A DNA stretch of 64,000 nucleotides from Massospora cicadina (Eukaryota > Entomophthoromycota > Entomophthoromycetes > Entomophthorales > Entomophthoraceae). This document shows, one piece after another, positions 55,105 through 64,000 of this stretch. Position 1 is the stretch's first letter; each line of letters opens with the position of its first letter. The notes under the pieces were generated by a model. That model had not been told where the DNA came from. It searched no databases and saw only the letters and a program-made list of their open reading frames with translations. The stretch covers positions 1 through 64,000 of the forward strand of contig JAKSZP010012222.1 of assembly GCA_022478985.1 (NCBI GenBank). The letters are read 5' to 3'. Made by a program: the position numbers and the translations under genes.

Positions 55105-56460
55105 TGTCACTTCACTCGCATAAATCATCTGAATTTAAAAGCAAACAAGTTCAGCTTCATAAATCTGCCCAAACTGAGCTGGGAATTTTAGAAAAGAGCG
55201 TTGATAATCTGGCTTTAATGCCAGTATGGCGAATTTAAGGAGGATTTTGCTCAAATAATATGGGAAATCTTGAGGCTCTGGTCAACAGTGTCATAGTGTA
55301 AGCCAAGAATATCGAGCTTGGTAAGGTAAATCAAGAGCTTAAACCCAGATATTGGCAATGAATGAACGTGTATCTGATCTGACCAAAGATGTCCTGCTTA
55401 TATTAGCTTCTTAAATTTTATTTAGAAAAGAATGTGAGAGACTTAAGAAGGAATTGATGCCTTAATGGGAAAAGCTACACCTGTTTAACCAGTCCTCAAG
55501 GGGAGAGTAGTGGGACCTCTAAATATTTGGGCAGAAATTGACTAAGGAAACTACACAAAGCCCAAATTCAGGAGTCTTAATCTAGCAGTTTGGAACAATT
55601 TCATAAATCAGAGTATTCAGATCTTAGTATGGATGATGAAACTGATAATTCAGATGTTCGTTCTATGCCCAAAATTTTGGCTTCTCTCCCATTTCTGTAT
55701 AACACCCATCATAAACATGGGACAATTCTAATGGAGGAGTTTCAAATACATTTGAACCCCATATGAAAGGTAACTCCTGTAGCTGATTCTAGGTGCAAGA
55801 CTTTAAGCACTTAAACTTAGCTAAGTTTGACAAAGATAAGAATACACGAACATATAAAAAATTGATCAAGAAAATTATGCAAGTAGAATCTGATCAAAGT
55901 TAACAGCTCTCATAAATTTTTTGGATTCCCATAGTGGTGACCTCGTTATGCCCTATCTGGGTGACAACTGGTCCTATTTGGATGCACAAATGCAATAATA
56001 AGTCAATTCAGAGGGTTCAATAAGCAATCAGCATAATAACGATATGCTTTAATATAAAATGTCAAAGGAAAGAGTCTATTAAAGACATTATGATAGGTTC
56101 TTCCATGAGGCTCAGGTCCTACTTGGGTCTAATTCTATAGAAAAATTCGATGAAAAATTGCCATGAAACATGCTGTTAAACTGTACCATGACATGTAGTA
56201 TGCTATGGTCTCAGACTTTAACTAAACATGAGAGCCTTAGGACTCACAGACTATTTGAGACATTGCACAAATAGCTTTGACGCTCCTAATTGTCTTAGAG
56301 ATATGTCAAAATTTCAATTTTTGGGACCAAAAATCTAAATCAAGCAATCATAGAGGGAACCATTAGTCCACATACCAGACAACCAATATAACCAGGGATG
56401 ATTACCTGTCATAAATCTGGCCAAAATGGACACTTTGAAAGTCAGTGCTACAAATGGGTA
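55105..56460 (+). pseudogene. gag with zinc knuckle (G6)
   Basis: Begins MSLHSHKSSEFKSKQVQLHK at 55105 and continues as a charged helix (TELGILEKSVDNLALM). The middle part is decayed. At 56404-56451 the nucleocapsid reads TCHKSGQNGHFESQCYKW: C-x2-S-x4-H-x4-C, a zinc knuckle whose second cysteine has become serine. Many stops. Position between promoter-like LTR and protease supports gag. Confidence 0.65.
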
Positions 56461-56999
56461 GATAAAAAGATCTAGGGTGAATGTGAACCTAAAGGTTAAT
56501 AATTAAGAAAGGCATGGAACCAGCAAGTGGAGTAGAGGCGAAATGATCTATCTACACCAAAGCTCTAACACACATTCCACCCAACCAAGTTAAGCTTTGT
56601 GGCTAAAGAAGTGTCCAAAAAAACCTGCTTCACATCTTGGCTATTGATGAATATATGGTTACCACCTAAGCTAAAGCAAAAGAACCAAAGCAGCTAGATA
56701 TTACTTAAGAATAATTGGGCTGAAGTAATAAAGTCCTATGTCAAACAGGTCATTGATTAAGGGATATATAGAGATTATTAATGCTCTTCATATCTGCCAT
56801 CACTACATGACGTGAAAGTGGTCATTACATTGAAGACTTTATCAAAGGATTTTCAGAGATCTGCTCAAGTCTGAAGTCCCATTTGGAATTGAACAACCAC
56901 CTCAAAATTCACTTATTAAATGACACTGATAACTACTCTATATTTACATATGAGGATATTTCAGTAAATAAGGTTTGGGATTTATGCCATTGTTGTTAG

Positions 57000-57300
57000 T
57001 AGAGCACATATTAACATTATCAGCACCAAACTAATCAAGAAGATGAAGACTGCGCATGCTGTTGCTACTGCCAATATTTCAGAATTGCAGGAGAACACAT
57101 AATTAAGTCATTTGGGGGCTACATCAAGTTAGCATTACGTTTTGAATCCATTGTAGTGATGGCACCAGCCATAGTATTGATGAATACAAGCTATTACATC
57201 CTGATTTGGGACTGACTTCTTGAGAAGATTTGGTGTAGTCATGAATTACATTGAAATTACGTCACCATATTGGGGCAGAGAATCCTTCTATACTATAACA
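57000..57300 (+). pseudogene. Aspartic protease (G6)
   Basis: The N-terminal half reads RAHINIISTKLIKKMKTAHA-like sequence, which follows the D-S-G position in gypsy retropepsins (the D-S-G itself is eroded). The C-terminal half reads TSYYILI then GTDFLRRFGVVMNYIEIT, a well-kept (I/L)-G-(T/x)-D-F-L block, in another frame. The order after the gag knuckle is right. Confidence 0.6.
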
Positions 57301-57889
57301 AAAGCGGGAAGGCTGAAAAGAAACAAATAATCCATTAAAAACCTGGCCTACAAAGTTGGCATAGTCCCATTTGATTTCACAAAATCACACTTAAAGGTTA
57401 AGGCCCAGAAAATGAATATATAGAAATCAAAAGGAATTTCTATTACGCTCAAATCAACAAGTTATCATGCTGTCTGGAAGTCAAGTAGTCTTTCCTACAA
57501 GGCTGACTATTAAAGTTACAAAGGTTTTCATGGGTAATATTCTAACCATGTTCTAGATCCCGATTAGAGCCAAATAATACACCTGGTATCATCATTCCAA
57601 AATATGAATTTATACTCCTTATGTGCAAAAGTACTGAATATGCCCATAGACATATAGAAGCATCAATTTAATGCCTACCTGCATTTATTCCTACCTACGT
57701 AAATTCAGATCTTCATAGAACTAGGACCCTAGACGAGATAGGACTTACCAATGAAGGGACCATTTGTATTAATAGTGATATTCCTATGGCAAAATTAAGG
57801 AAACTGACAGACCAGAAAAGGCATAACTTCATGATTTCTGAAGTACTGAGAAATATGTGCAAAGGAAATTTTGATTAAGGCTGTGCTAG

Positions 57890-58680
57890 AACGTGATACA
57901 TACTATTAATATCGGTGTCCATGACCCATCCAGTTAACCCAATTAGATGCCTGAAAGCATCAGGAGAAGTAGTTTTATAAGAGATAAAAGAGCTACTGGA
58001 CTTTGGCATGTTGCCCCACCTAGGAGCATTTAGGCTGCCCCAGTTTTTACAGAAAAAATAAGGATGGGAGAGATCAGGTTGTCATTGACTATTGAAAGCT
58101 AAATTACATCACAAAGAAGGATTCTTATCCTCTTTTACGGATTGATGACGCCTTATATCAACTTGGAAGCAAAAATTTACTCTCTGTTATGTACCTAGTA
58201 AGTGGATACTTGCAGTCAATATGCTTATAAAAGGAGTGCAAATAATGTGCCATCATAACTCAGGAGGGCTTATTCCAGCCAATAAGAATGATCCAAAGCA
58301 TCTAATGCCAAGCTAGATTTTAAAAAGCGATGGACAATCTTGGGGGACTTAAAGTTGTCTTGCGTGTAGGTTTACTTGGATGACATATACGTCTTTAGCT
58401 GCAACTTCAATGATCATCTGGAACATTTAGAGGAAGTCTTCAAGCGACTAGCGGTGCTTATTTGTAAATCAAACCCAGGAAGTGCAAATTTTACAATTAT
58501 TAAATGGAATATCTTAGGATTGTTATAAACAAAGAAGGACTCTGACCTCAGCCGTCCAAACTAGATGTGATATCAAGATGAAATGGCACAAATCCAAGCG
58601 CAATATACAGGTTTTCCTAGGCATGATTGATTATTATTGCCGAAATATTGCCAATTTTTCATGAAAATGGGAGAGCCATT
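57890..58680 (+). pseudogene. Reverse transcriptase (G6)
   Basis: Fingers are readable in pieces near 57950-58130 (LLDFGMLPHL-like, then a KDGRDQVVIDY-like block). The catalytic box at 58370-58393 reads VYLDDIYVFS with both aspartates intact, followed by NFNDHLEHLEEVFKRLA. The connection domain follows near 58610 (VFLGMIDYYCRNIANFS). Stops and shifts occur throughout the first half. Confidence 0.8.
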
Positions 58681-58719
58681 AATTCATCTAATTAAGGACA
58701 TGATTTCACTTGACTATAA

Positions 58720-59110
58720 TCAGCCTATCAAGAGGCATTTAAACAGCTTTGATTGGCCCTAATAACAGCTCCGCTTCTTCAACACCCAGACTTTGAGCAC
58801 AAGTTTATTGTTCAAACCAATGCCTCACTCATGGTAGGCAGAGACATGTTGTATCAGATATGGGAAGATGGCGAGGAACATCCAATTACCTTTGCTAGTC
58901 ATACCTTAAACAGCCAAAAGCGTACTACACAGTGATGGAACGGGAATTCTTGGTTGTCATATATACCTATAAGCAATTTTTGGCTTATCTGCAAAGCGCC
59001 CAGTTTATGGGTGTAACAGATCATTTGTCCCTAAGATGGCTAAACAACTTGAAGGAACCAGAGGGCCAATTAAAGCATTGGGCTTTAAAAGCTTCAAGCC
59101 TATAATTACA
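58720..59110 (+). pseudogene. RNase H (G6)
   Basis: The plus strand at 58753-58935 reads LITAPLLQHPDFEHKFIVQT followed by NASLMVGRDMLYQI and GEEHPITFASHTLNSQKR. In the next frame it continues YTVMEREFLVVIYTYKQFLA (catalytic E) and VTDHLSLRWLNNLKEPEGQL (V-T-D-H). One stop and one frameshift break an otherwise complete domain. The first catalytic D is N (TNAS). Confidence 0.85.
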
Positions 59111-59412
59111 TAATAAAGCATTATGCAGGAGTGAAGCAAAAATTTGACTGTTTATACCATTTACCTACAATCATCACTATCAGTTTGGCCACAGATGAGC
59201 TGTTCCAAAGATGATCAATGGGGTGATTCTAAGAAGAGCCTGAATCTTTTCAGAAAATACTTATAAATCTATAATAGGTGACAATATTGAAAATGAACAT
59301 TGTATAAAATGATCAAAGGAAAGAAGGGCATTTTTATGAGAACTTTGGCACAAACAGACCTTATATGTCTGCTCACAAGGCCATAGGACATGATGCATTA
59401 CAGAAAAGGAAG

Positions 59413-59426
59413 GAGAATCTGAAAAG
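59413..59426 (+). repeat. Target-site duplication of R3, left copy
   Basis: GAGAATCTGAAAAG here and GAGCATCTGAAAAG at 61338-61351: thirteen of fourteen bases agree. Confidence 0.75.
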
Positions 59427-61337
59427 CTTTCGCTTTGATACCCAAATTGAAGCAAAAGTTTGGATTCTTTTAAAAATACAAAAAACAAAAGCTTTATTGA
59501 TCTAAATTCTTACCAATATTGATGCAATTGACGCTTACTGCCCCAGCTTGGGGTGGTGGTACACTGCCATCTGGCATCTTTCAACCACCGCCAAAGCATT
59601 CCTGGGCTGGCTCTGCTAGCCCTCCCAACGCTGATGGACGTTATGTCCTCCCTCAGGACTTGGCCCAACACCTTGTCAGCTCTCAGGAGGTGCTCTGGAG
59701 CCTTTTGGTGCTCCCACGGACCAATTTTATTTTGGCCTCTGGGTCAAATATGGGAATCTTTTCCCATACACAAGTGCGGCCATCATTAAGTGGCCACGGC
59801 AGTTTTTGAACTTGCTAGATATATTGACTTCCACCCCTTTAAGGGGTACTTTGACCTTAGCTTCTGCTCTAAAGCTGATGTAGTGGCAGAAGCCAAGCTT
59901 CCAGTAATTTTTTAAAAAATTACTTTTCCCACCGTTTGCACCCAGCTCCCAGATGAGGCCTCTTTGGTGGTCCAGTTCTCCAGGTTGCCTCTTACCTTTC
60001 CCCCAAACGCCACCGCTATGAGCTTATGGAGGATTTGGCCATCTACGGCGCAGACCCCATGTTTCAGCTTGTGGTTCCCAATGGGGCAGATTGAACTCCA
60101 GGTCCTCACGCCTTTACAATGATCCACCCATTTCATCATGACTCTCACCTCATGATTCCCCTCCACACCGTGATCAGATCTGCCCCCAATCACTCATTAT
60201 GGGCACACTTCAAAAACAGCTGTGCCATTTGCCCCTTGTGCTTTGAGCTTAACCACTCAAAGTATAAGTACCCCATGGTTGCCGCTTTCACTGCATCCTC
60301 TGCTCAGGCCTTGGAGCCGCCTCAGAAGCTGCCTTGCCCCAATTCTTTGAATGGTGATCTATCCTCCCACCCTTAATGTCAGGAAATTCTGGCGCTGCTT
60401 CCAAAGTGACGGCCAATCAAAATTTAAGCAAATTTAAAAATTTTGAAAATTCAACTTGCTTATGGAATCCTGAGTTGATGTCTGAACCAGTTTCAGCTGA
60501 GTTGCTATGGTTGACAACATGTGGCCAATCAGATCCAGCCACAGCCCCAAATTCTAGTGACTAGCCAGAACTGGCTGAATCCAATCCATTCGAAGCTCTT
60601 GAATGGATTGATGAGGACAAATGGACATGCCAGTTGAAACCTGTTTTTGCTTTGGAATAGTTCTTTGTTGACCCTCCTGAATAGCTTTCCCGCAGTTTTT
60701 CTTCCAAAAAATAGGTTTCCCAATTATAAAAAATATTTACACAATGGCAGTTAAAGCTGCAGATTCCCCGACCAAACCCTCCTCTGCCAGCAACTCCATG
60801 GGGCAATGGAGCCCCTTGTCAAGGGTATTCCTATCCCCAATTTTCCTCATGACCTTGAGGGAGATGTGAATTATGAAATTTAATAGCTTGCTTTTGGTGC
60901 GAGCCATGATTGCATTGATGTAAAAAAGACTTCTCTTTTTGACCCCAATTATCCCAAAACCTGCCAGTGCATCAAGTCATTTACTTGTGTTCCAGCTCTC
61001 ATCATTTTTGCAGAGCATCAATTTGCTCAATATGTTGAGGCGATAGACACCGCCAGTCTCATTACCAAAGAAAAGCCCCCAACTATACCTCATTATGCCC
61101 CATGTCGCTGATGCTCCCACCCCTATGTTGTCCGCCATGGTCCACCAGCTAAAGCGGGCGCCAGATAAAAGTTTCCCCAAAGCCTCCTCGCCATCTGATA
61201 TGGCTTCCTAGGGTGATAACCTAGGTGCTAAATTAGAAATTTTTTAATCTACATCTATCCCTTTGTTTGGGCCATTTGTGAAAAAAGATGCGTGGCAGCT
61301 CCCCTTTGGGTTGAGCACCACTGGTACTAAAAAGAAA
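59427..61337 (+). mobile_element. Retroposon R3: full-length ORF1-only element
   Basis: 1.91 kb between 14-base target duplications, in G6 between RNase H and integrase. It starts at the same point as R2 (CTTTCGCTTTGATACC, then AAAGCTTTATTGATC) and carries one ORF1-like gene (59522-61210). It ends like R1 (GCGTGGCAGCTCCCCTTTGG, then GTACTAAAAAGAAA). R2 and R4 have a related but different tail. There is no endonuclease or RT anywhere in it. Confidence 0.8.
59522..61210 (+). pseudogene. ORF1-like gene of R3
   Basis: Starts MQLTLTAPAWGGGTLPSGIF at 59522. It has the same LPQDLAQHLVSSQE block as R2 (PPRDLALHLARV), then an RRM-like stretch with FHPFKGYFDLSFCSKADV-like sequence (59830-59890), and a knuckle CPLCFELNHSKYKYP near 60235, where the last cysteine is replaced. 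The C-terminal domain follows: IKSFTCVPALIIFAEHQFAQ, then HVADAPTPMLSAMVHQ and KSFPKASSPSDMAS. Frameshifts near 59700-59800 and 60060 and stops after 60560 kill it. The knuckle position and domain order match R2. Confidence 0.7.
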
Positions 61338-61351
61338 GAGCATCTGAAAAG
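61338..61351 (+). repeat. Target-site duplication of R3, right copy
   Basis: GAGCATCTGAAAAG, the partner of 59413-59426. Confidence 0.75.
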
Positions 61352-61691
61352 ATATTAATACAGGGTGTCAATGCGCTTCAATATTTAAGAGATACTGGTG
61401 TGTTGCGTTATATGCCAAGGTGAAAAAAAAATTCTGAAAGAGCACATCTTATCAGCTAGTTTGGCCCAAATTTGTCAGGCATACTGTATCTAGTGATGTT
61501 GTTGGACCACATCACATGAGAACATTAAGGCCAAGTATATCATTGTGACTATTGACCACATAACTAATTGGGTTGAAGTCAAGTACTTTGTGAAGTAGGA
61601 GCATCAATAATGGCCAAGTTTATCCTTTAGAGTGTCATTCACAAACATGGTTGTCCACAGGTTATCCTGATTAATTATGGGAGCAATTTTA
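61352..61691 (+). pseudogene. Integrase core, first part (G6)
   Basis: The plus strand reads DVVGPHHMRTLRP in one frame. Near 61533 it gives KAKYIIVTIDHITNWVEVKY, an intact K-Y-I-(I/V)-V-x-I-D-H-(F/I)-T-N-W-V-E block. Then, past shifts, it gives IHKHGCPQVILINYGSNF (the H-G-x-P-x-x-(I/L)-x-x-D-x-G-x-x-F block with D changed to N). The reading stops where LINE L2 enters. Confidence 0.8.
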
Positions 61692-61692
61692 A
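61682..61692 (+). repeat. Probable target-site duplication of L2, left copy
   Basis: AGCAATTTTAA, compared with AAGAATTTTTAA at 63451-63462. They are similar but not identical; A/T-rich, so chance similarity is possible. Confidence 0.45.
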
Positions 61693-63455
61693 TTTAATTT
61701 ATTGTGGGGAAGGCCGACAAGGGGATGGACACTTCCAAAAATAAACATGAAAGAAAAACGAAACACAGTAACTAAGAAGGCACCCCAGAGAAGCAATGCT
61801 ACCTCCTGTTGCCAGAGGGAACGCCACTATGGAGAGGAGGGGGAAACGTGTAAAGGGGCTGTAACCACAATTGAACACATGTGGAGGAAGGGGTCCAAAT
61901 TGATGAACCATACTGGGAACCAGGAGGAGACCAACTGACGGTGACGCGGTGGGAGGTACCCAAACATCCATGCTTTAAGTGGTCCATCAAATGGGACCAG
62001 AATCTGTGGACATCTTCTGGATGGGTGGGGGTGGAGCCTGCGATGGCATCCAAGACAATCGTGTGGATAGTCCACATGGCGATTGCGATCACCAGAGCAT
62101 GGAGGGAGGGTGGACGAGGGGATACCATGGATATAGCAAACATGTCCCTTGACAGACTGAAGGGATGTGCCTGATCCTGGCCAAGCAGAAGTTGAAATTC
62201 GCGCCATATCGCTTCAGAGGTAGGGAACTTATCCAGGCGGTGGAACAGCGTTCCATACTGGCCACACACGACGCAGGATGAGTGTAAAGCGTTGGAGCGC
62301 TCAGTCTTATGATACACCCATCTCAGGCAGTGCCACACATGGGAACAGATATGAGGCAGCATCAGAGGGTGGTGTGCGTATTTCCAAATAGTCTTCTGGG
62401 TCTCAAGGGAATAAGGGATGTCCATTATGTCCAGGTATTCTACCCTGGATAGGACATGGGGCCGTGTGGGGGATCAAGCCATCTTGAATGGGTACCCTGT
62501 ACCTCCTGTGTGAACTGAGGAGAGGGGCGGCCTCTCTGGGCTGTGTGCCCACAGATACAGATTTTCAACTCAGCAATCCGCATGAAGAGAAGAATTAGTT
62601 TGAAGTGGGGCTTAGTACCATGAGGACCTGTGGCCGATGGGTGGGAAGCCAGATACTTCATCATGATGTGAGGGTGCAACGGATTGGTAAGGCCCAGGGT
62701 GCAGGAGAAGTTGGAGCGGGCTGTGCGGGACCAGTGTTGTGAGGGGAGCGTCGGGGCAGTGATGGCCGCAATCCAGGTGCCCAGGATCTTGGCAGCATGG
62801 GCTCTAAAGTTGAGCAGGCTCATGCCACCACAACGATGAGGGCCAAACATGACCTCAAGCCGCACTGGCTGTGGGCAGCCTGACCAAAGCCATCCTTGCA
62901 GAAGGGCATACATTGATTTGAAAAAACCTGGGGAGAAGGCGACGGCGTGGGCTCCAAACCAGACCTTGGAGAGGAGCATAGAGTAGGCTAAAACAACCCT
63001 GCCAGTAAGGGAAGTAGGGTGGGCTCTGAGAGAGGAGATTCGCTTTGTCACGTTGTCCAGAATATGACTTTCCATTACTGCTGAGGCATACCCGCCTGCC
63101 TCCACTTACACCTCCAGATGGCGGACAGGCCCAATGTGGGGCGTGGCACAAAGGGGAGCACAAGTGGGGCGGTGTGGGGTGTGCAGGGAAGGTGAGCACG
63201 TGTGCGAGCAGATGGGTCAGGCTGGACACAGGTCGCTGGGGCCCAGCATGTTTGATACCAACCAGGAGGATGATTTCGGTTTTGAAGGCGTTCAGTGCAG
63301 CATTAATTACCCGGGAATAAACTTGGATGAGAGCTTCAAGCGCGCGTGCATCTTGATTATAAGACACCTTGACCACACAATCATCAGCAAACGCCATCAT
63401 CTTGAATGGGGCTTGTCCTGGTATATGGACCCCAGTGAGGCGGGCAATGGAAGAA
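61693..63455 (-). mobile_element. LINE L2: 5'-truncated copy of the L1 family
   Basis: About 1.76 kb on the minus strand, aligned to L1 from its 3' end (CCTTGTCGGCCTTCCCCACAAT here, CCATGGTCGGCCTTCCCCGCAAT in L1) up to the RT FADD region (MMAFADDCVV at about 63370-63400). The 5' part, with ORF1, the endonuclease and most of the RT, is absent: the usual result of incomplete reverse transcription. It interrupts the G6 integrase. Confidence 0.85.
61800..63455 (-). pseudogene. LINE L2 ORF2 (RT end and C-terminal region)
   Basis: From high to low coordinates: HIPGQAPFKMMAFADDCVVK (FADD at 63380-63391), QVYSRVINAALNAFKTEIIL, GGYASAVMESHILDNVTKRI and AHPTSLTGRVVLAYSMLLSK, the RT thumb-side region. 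Then come long open stretches 63105-62440 and 62425-61799 with SNALHSSCVVCGQYGTLFHR and LDKFPTSEAIWREF. The last cysteine of the Cys/His pattern is F here, where L1 has KCPTS. Only two or three frame breaks in 1.7 kb make this the least decayed coding region of the window. Confidence 0.8.
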
Positions 63456-63460
63456 TTTTT

Positions 63461-63960
63461 AACGCCAACGTTATTACAAAGCTCAATTAATTGATGAGAG
63501 TGAGAGGTGTGATCTTGGCTCTCTACTGTCCTGAGAAAGATGAATGGTTGAGCTTTTAAATAAGTTGTTTGTGAACATTGTCTGGAAGCTAACCTTAAAC
63601 AAACCATCTGAATGGAGTATTTTTTTAAGATTGGCCATGTTTGCTTAAAACGCATCTTATCACTCTACCATTATGATGTCACCTTACAAGGTTCTATATG
63701 AAAGGCATCCAGCCCTGCCATTTCTACCATAACTTATCTTAGAAGATCCTAAGGTGAAATACCACCAATATGTAGAGAAGCTTGCAGATACACTAATCAA
63801 GCTGCAGGCTCAAGACTTTGATAACATTTTTGCTATTAAAAAGGCCCAAAATGAAAGTAATTCTAAAGATCATCATATATTTCAACCAAATTAAAGCTCG
63901 TAATGAGGTACTATTCTTTAATATGACAGATTGGGCCAATTACAGAAGTTATAGTGCATT
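63461..63960 (+). pseudogene. Integrase C-terminal part (G6)
   Basis: After L2 the plus strand resumes gypsy integrase: near 63677 it reads SPYKVLYERHPALPFLP, the S-P-(Y/F)-x-(V/L)-L-Y-(G/E)-(R/x) block that ends the core. It continues EDPKVKYHQYVEKLADTLIK and KKAQNESNSKDHHIFQPN, the charged helix before the C-terminal domain. The frame is broken several times before 63650. The window ends before any 3' LTR. Confidence 0.75.
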
Positions 63961-64000
63961 TTGGTAGTCAAATTTGTGATTTAATGAGAAGACATCAAGG

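Larger units (their letters stand above)
54180..64000 (+). mobile_element. Ty3/gypsy retrotransposon G6 (runs off the right edge)
   Basis: Plus-strand element with promoter-like LTR, gag (55105-56460), PR (57000-57300), RT (57890-58680), RNase H (58720-59110) and integrase (61352-61691, resuming 63461-63960). The integrase is interrupted by LINE L2, and the RNase H-integrase junction by retroposon R3. Removing both leaves about 6.1 kb to the window edge. Nearly every domain contains stops. Its protease and RT differ from those of G5 and G7, so it is a separate family. Confidence 0.75.

Noticed and set aside
1..64000. A prokaryotic genome segment with operons
   Set aside because: No ribosome binding site-ORF pattern, no long ORFs, and abundant eukaryotic LTR and non-LTR retroelements.
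1..64000. Repeat-induced point mutation as the cause of the stops
   Set aside because: Frameshifts and indels are as common as new stop codons, the LINEs keep many CG pairs, and the decay seems gradual. I could not compute RIP indices, so this is unproven rather than excluded.

Overview
This window is eukaryotic repeat DNA. I could not support a single cellular gene. Almost everything recognisable is a dead retroelement: coding regions are broken every few dozen codons by stops and frameshifts, and the elements are nested in one another. The host has a large, transposon-filled genome. A fungus is the best guess from the flavour of the Ty3/gypsy pol and the L1/Tad1-like LINE proteins, but this is an impression from protein motifs, not a proof.

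Layout. 1-3646: 5' part of a minus-strand gypsy relic (G1; LTR, gag, protease) cut by the window edge. 3740-5187: a pile-up of two LTR types. 4495-11328: a minus-strand gypsy relic (G2; gag, PR, RT, RH, INT, chromodomain-like tail) holding a solo LTR (LTR-A, 6598-7717). 11341-15950: plus-strand integrase relic (G3), LTR fragments, a tRNA-derived sequence and AT-rich DNA. 16280-20440: plus-strand gypsy relic G4. 20441-28035: plus-strand gypsy G5 with both LTR starts visible and a solo LTR (LTR-B, 26480-27571) in its integrase. 28036-33218: a nearly complete LINE on the minus strand (L1: ORF1 with zinc knuckle, then endonuclease, RT and C-terminal Cys/His segment). 33270-39829: an LTR, AT-rich DNA and a gag-like relic with collagen-like triplets. 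40537-52010: the most complete LTR element (G7, minus strand) with 1.15-kb LTRs, a 5-bp CATAC target duplication, PBS and polypurine tract. 54180-64000: plus-strand gypsy G6, interrupted by a retroposon and by a second, 5'-truncated LINE (L2), and running off the right edge.

The most interesting content is a family of about 1.9-kb retroposons (R1-R4) that carry only a LINE-ORF1-like gene (RNA-binding region, zinc knuckle, extra C-terminal domain) and no endonuclease or RT. Two copies (R2, 42191-44083; R3, 59427-61337) start at the same 5' point and have 12-14 bp target duplications. At least R2 ends in a tail of roughly 75 bases also found at the 3' end of LINEs L1 and L2. They look like a half-LINE system: an ORF1-only element mobilised in trans by the LINE that sits in the same window. 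R4 was itself split by insertion of G7.

Relative ages can be read from nesting: G2 before LTR-A; G5 before LTR-B, R1 and L1; R4 before G7 before R2; G6 before R3 and L2.
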